In this document: positions 62,832-64,000 of the stretch, in pieces
How the letters are laid out: every line of letters begins with the position of its first letter
Position numbering within the stretch: the stretch's first letter is position 1
Assembly: GCF_011046735.1 (NCBI RefSeq)
Contig: NZ_CP049258.1
Location: forward strand, 3,800,001 to 3,864,000
Length of the DNA stretch: 64,000 nt
Direction of reading: 5' to 3'
DNA from: Nordella sp. HKS 07
GTDB lineage: Bacteria; Pseudomonadota; Alphaproteobacteria; Rhizobiales; Aestuariivirgaceae
Translations under genes and position numbers: made by a program
Notes under the pieces: generated by a model
What the model was told of the DNA's origin: nothing
What the model saw: the letters and a program-made list of their open reading frames with translations, nothing else
Databases searched by the model: none

Positions 62832-64000
62832 CTATTCCAACGGAAACTCTGTATGGAGAAAGGCTCTTACACTGTCCAGCGTGTTGTAGCCATGAGTCAC
62901 CAGGATATCGGCAATGTCCTTGCCGGAAAGAAAGATGATCGGATGGCGATCTTCGCGGACTTCCTCATAAGCTTGCCTGGCAATCACCGACGTCGTGACT
63001 AGCACGCCGAATTGCCGGTGGCGAATGCGGGAGATCAACCGTGACACCTCCCTGATCCCGACCGTGTTAGGCCCTCGATCATCAAGTGGGGGGCGGTAAC
63101 ATTTGGCTTCGAGGGAAAACTCCGCATAGACGGGATCGTCCGACAAACCGAGCAGATAGCGTCCAACCGCATCGCGTCCGCCATCGACGCTTCCGCGTGT
63201 AATTTCATCGACTATGGCCCGCTGGTCATGCATCTGGAAGATGCGGGCCGCAAAGAATTCGAACGAATGGGGCGAGTTCTCAAAGTGGCTGTATACGATC
63301 CCCAGTATTGACTTCTTTGCGTCAGTTTCCGGCGTCTGCGCCTCCTGGCTTCGAATAACTGTCGTGCTTTCGGCGCAGAGTGGTCGGCTTCGGCCTGTAC
63401 GGACCCATTCGGTCCAAGTGCCTGGTGCATTTGCGGACATTGGGCTTCCGGCGGCTACGTCTGCCAGCCAGGCGCGTGGAACCACAGCTACGTCCAGCAC
63501 AGTGAAGACGGCTTGGTAGTTCTGAAAGCGCTTGCCTTCGGTCGTCTTCCAGACAGCGACGAGATCAGCATTTGATGTGAGCCCCGGAAAGCCGGGAATA
63601 GCCAGTCCTTTGAACTGCACGGATCTCGAGCTGATCGGCGTCGCATATTTTTGGAAAACAAGAAATGGTGGGATCGACGCGCGATCTGGTGGTGTGCCGT
63701 GGAGATTATCGAAAGCGCGCCGGAGGATCATATTGCCGCCCCGCCGTGTATCATGAAGCTCGTGACCGGGGCTTTTGTTGTCGCCGAAATAGCTGAATTT
63801 GCCAGTGCTCGTATCCAAATTGTCGGGCCAATCGGGATCCTCGCCGCTCGTATAAAGGATTACCAGGCTCTTTCTCTCACCACGGCCCGCAGCACGAAAG
63901 CCGCCTCGGTTTCCGATTCCAGGCAGTAGTCTCGAGAGCGCTTCGCCGACCAGCTGTCCGCCCGCATCACCTTCATAGACGGCATCAACAAAAAGGTCGG
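62832..64000 (-). CDS. AspBHI-like modification-dependent endonuclease, 5' end outside window
   Basis: At least 389 residues, open to the window edge; the codon at 63818 is internal. The visible N-terminal part (LVILYTSGEDPDWPDNLDTS, then FSYFGDNKSPG and LHDTRRGGN) matches the AspBHI-type recognition domain, which reads 5-methylcytosine. The C-terminal Mrr-like nuclease has FEFFAARIFQM, the catalytic D-(E)xK region GGRDAVGRYLLG ... SLEAKCYRP, and REVSRLISRIRHRQFGVLVT. It ends six bases before drmA and is thus co-transcribed with the DISARM genes. It would cut modified invading DNA. Confidence 0.82.
   Translation of the reverse strand, partial: DLFVDAVYEGDAGGQLVGEALSRLLPGIGNRGGFRAAGRGERKSLVILYTSGEDPDWPDNLDTSTGKFSYFGDNKSPGHELHDTRRGGNMILRRAFDNLHGTPPDRASIPPFLVFQKYATPISSRSVQFKGLAIPGFPGLTSNADLVAVWKTTEGKRFQNYQAVFTVLDVAVVPRAWLADVAAGSPMSANAPGTWTEWVRTGRSRPLCAESTTVIRSQEAQTPETDAKKSILGIVYSHFENSPHSFEFFAARIFQMHDQRAIVDEITRGSVDGGRDAVGRYLLGLSDDPVYAEFSLEAKCYRPPLDDRGPNTVGIREVSRLISRIRHRQFGVLVTTSVIARQAYEEVREDRHPIIFLSGKDIADILVTHGYNTLDSVRAFLHTEFPLE

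Overview
The window is high-GC alphaproteobacterial DNA. Short class III cyclase fragments, a sunset-domain fragment, a PrtD/PrtE-like type I secretion cluster and a P4-type integrase beside tRNA-Arg half copies all fit Rhizobiales. Bradyrhizobium or a close relative is my best guess, from gene content only. There is no rRNA, no CRISPR array and no intact housekeeping tRNA.

Region 1 (1-13.9 kb) is mostly intact genes: RidA, a class III nucleotidyl cyclase, a type I secretion cluster (secreted substrate, HlyD adaptor, PrtD-like ABC exporter), an AraC/OruR-like regulator, an FMN-dependent 2-hydroxy-acid oxidase, an RTX calcium-binding protein and the glutamate carrier GltS. A 19-bp box occurs three times, upstream of the exporter and of the oxidase, and may be the AraC-family operator.

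Region 2 (14-30.5 kb) is a graveyard of conflict-type proteins. It holds a TIR-membrane protein, a caspase-TPR protein, a WD40 protein and an alpha/beta hydrolase, all broken, together with one intact 1550-residue DUF4062-NTPase-repeat protein. Also here are a 1159-residue secreted ricin-lectin protein with a metzincin-like zinc motif and a tandem pair of unknown paralogues.

Region 3 (30.6 kb to the right edge) is integrated DNA. Two 45-bp copies of a tRNA-Arg(ACG) 3' half (30582 and 32789) mark left ends of successive insertions. The second is followed by an integrase, AlpA, a split primase with a Topo VI-A-like TOPRIM protein between its pieces, a D5-like helicase, a TSCPD protein, an N6-adenine-type methylase and small conserved island genes. 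A serine recombinase at 42.1 kb is followed by repeated copies of its own 3' end and by a compact array of divergent tRNA-like sequences (Lys-CTT, Leu-TAG, Leu-TAA). A minus-strand group then encodes membrane proteins, an anti-sigma-like/nuclease chimera and an ECF sigma factor frameshifted at a run of seven G.

Region 4 (50-64 kb) is a defence island. An XRE regulator, an unknown 479-residue protein and a SNF2-SWIM helicase face a minus-strand operon: an AspBHI-like modification-dependent endonuclease (cut by the window edge), a 1723-residue DrmA carrying an N-terminal STAS-GHKL ATPase-DUF4325 module, DrmB and DrmC. This is a DISARM core without an adjacent methyltransferase but with a signalling module fused to its helicase, and it is the strongest candidate for an undescribed system here.
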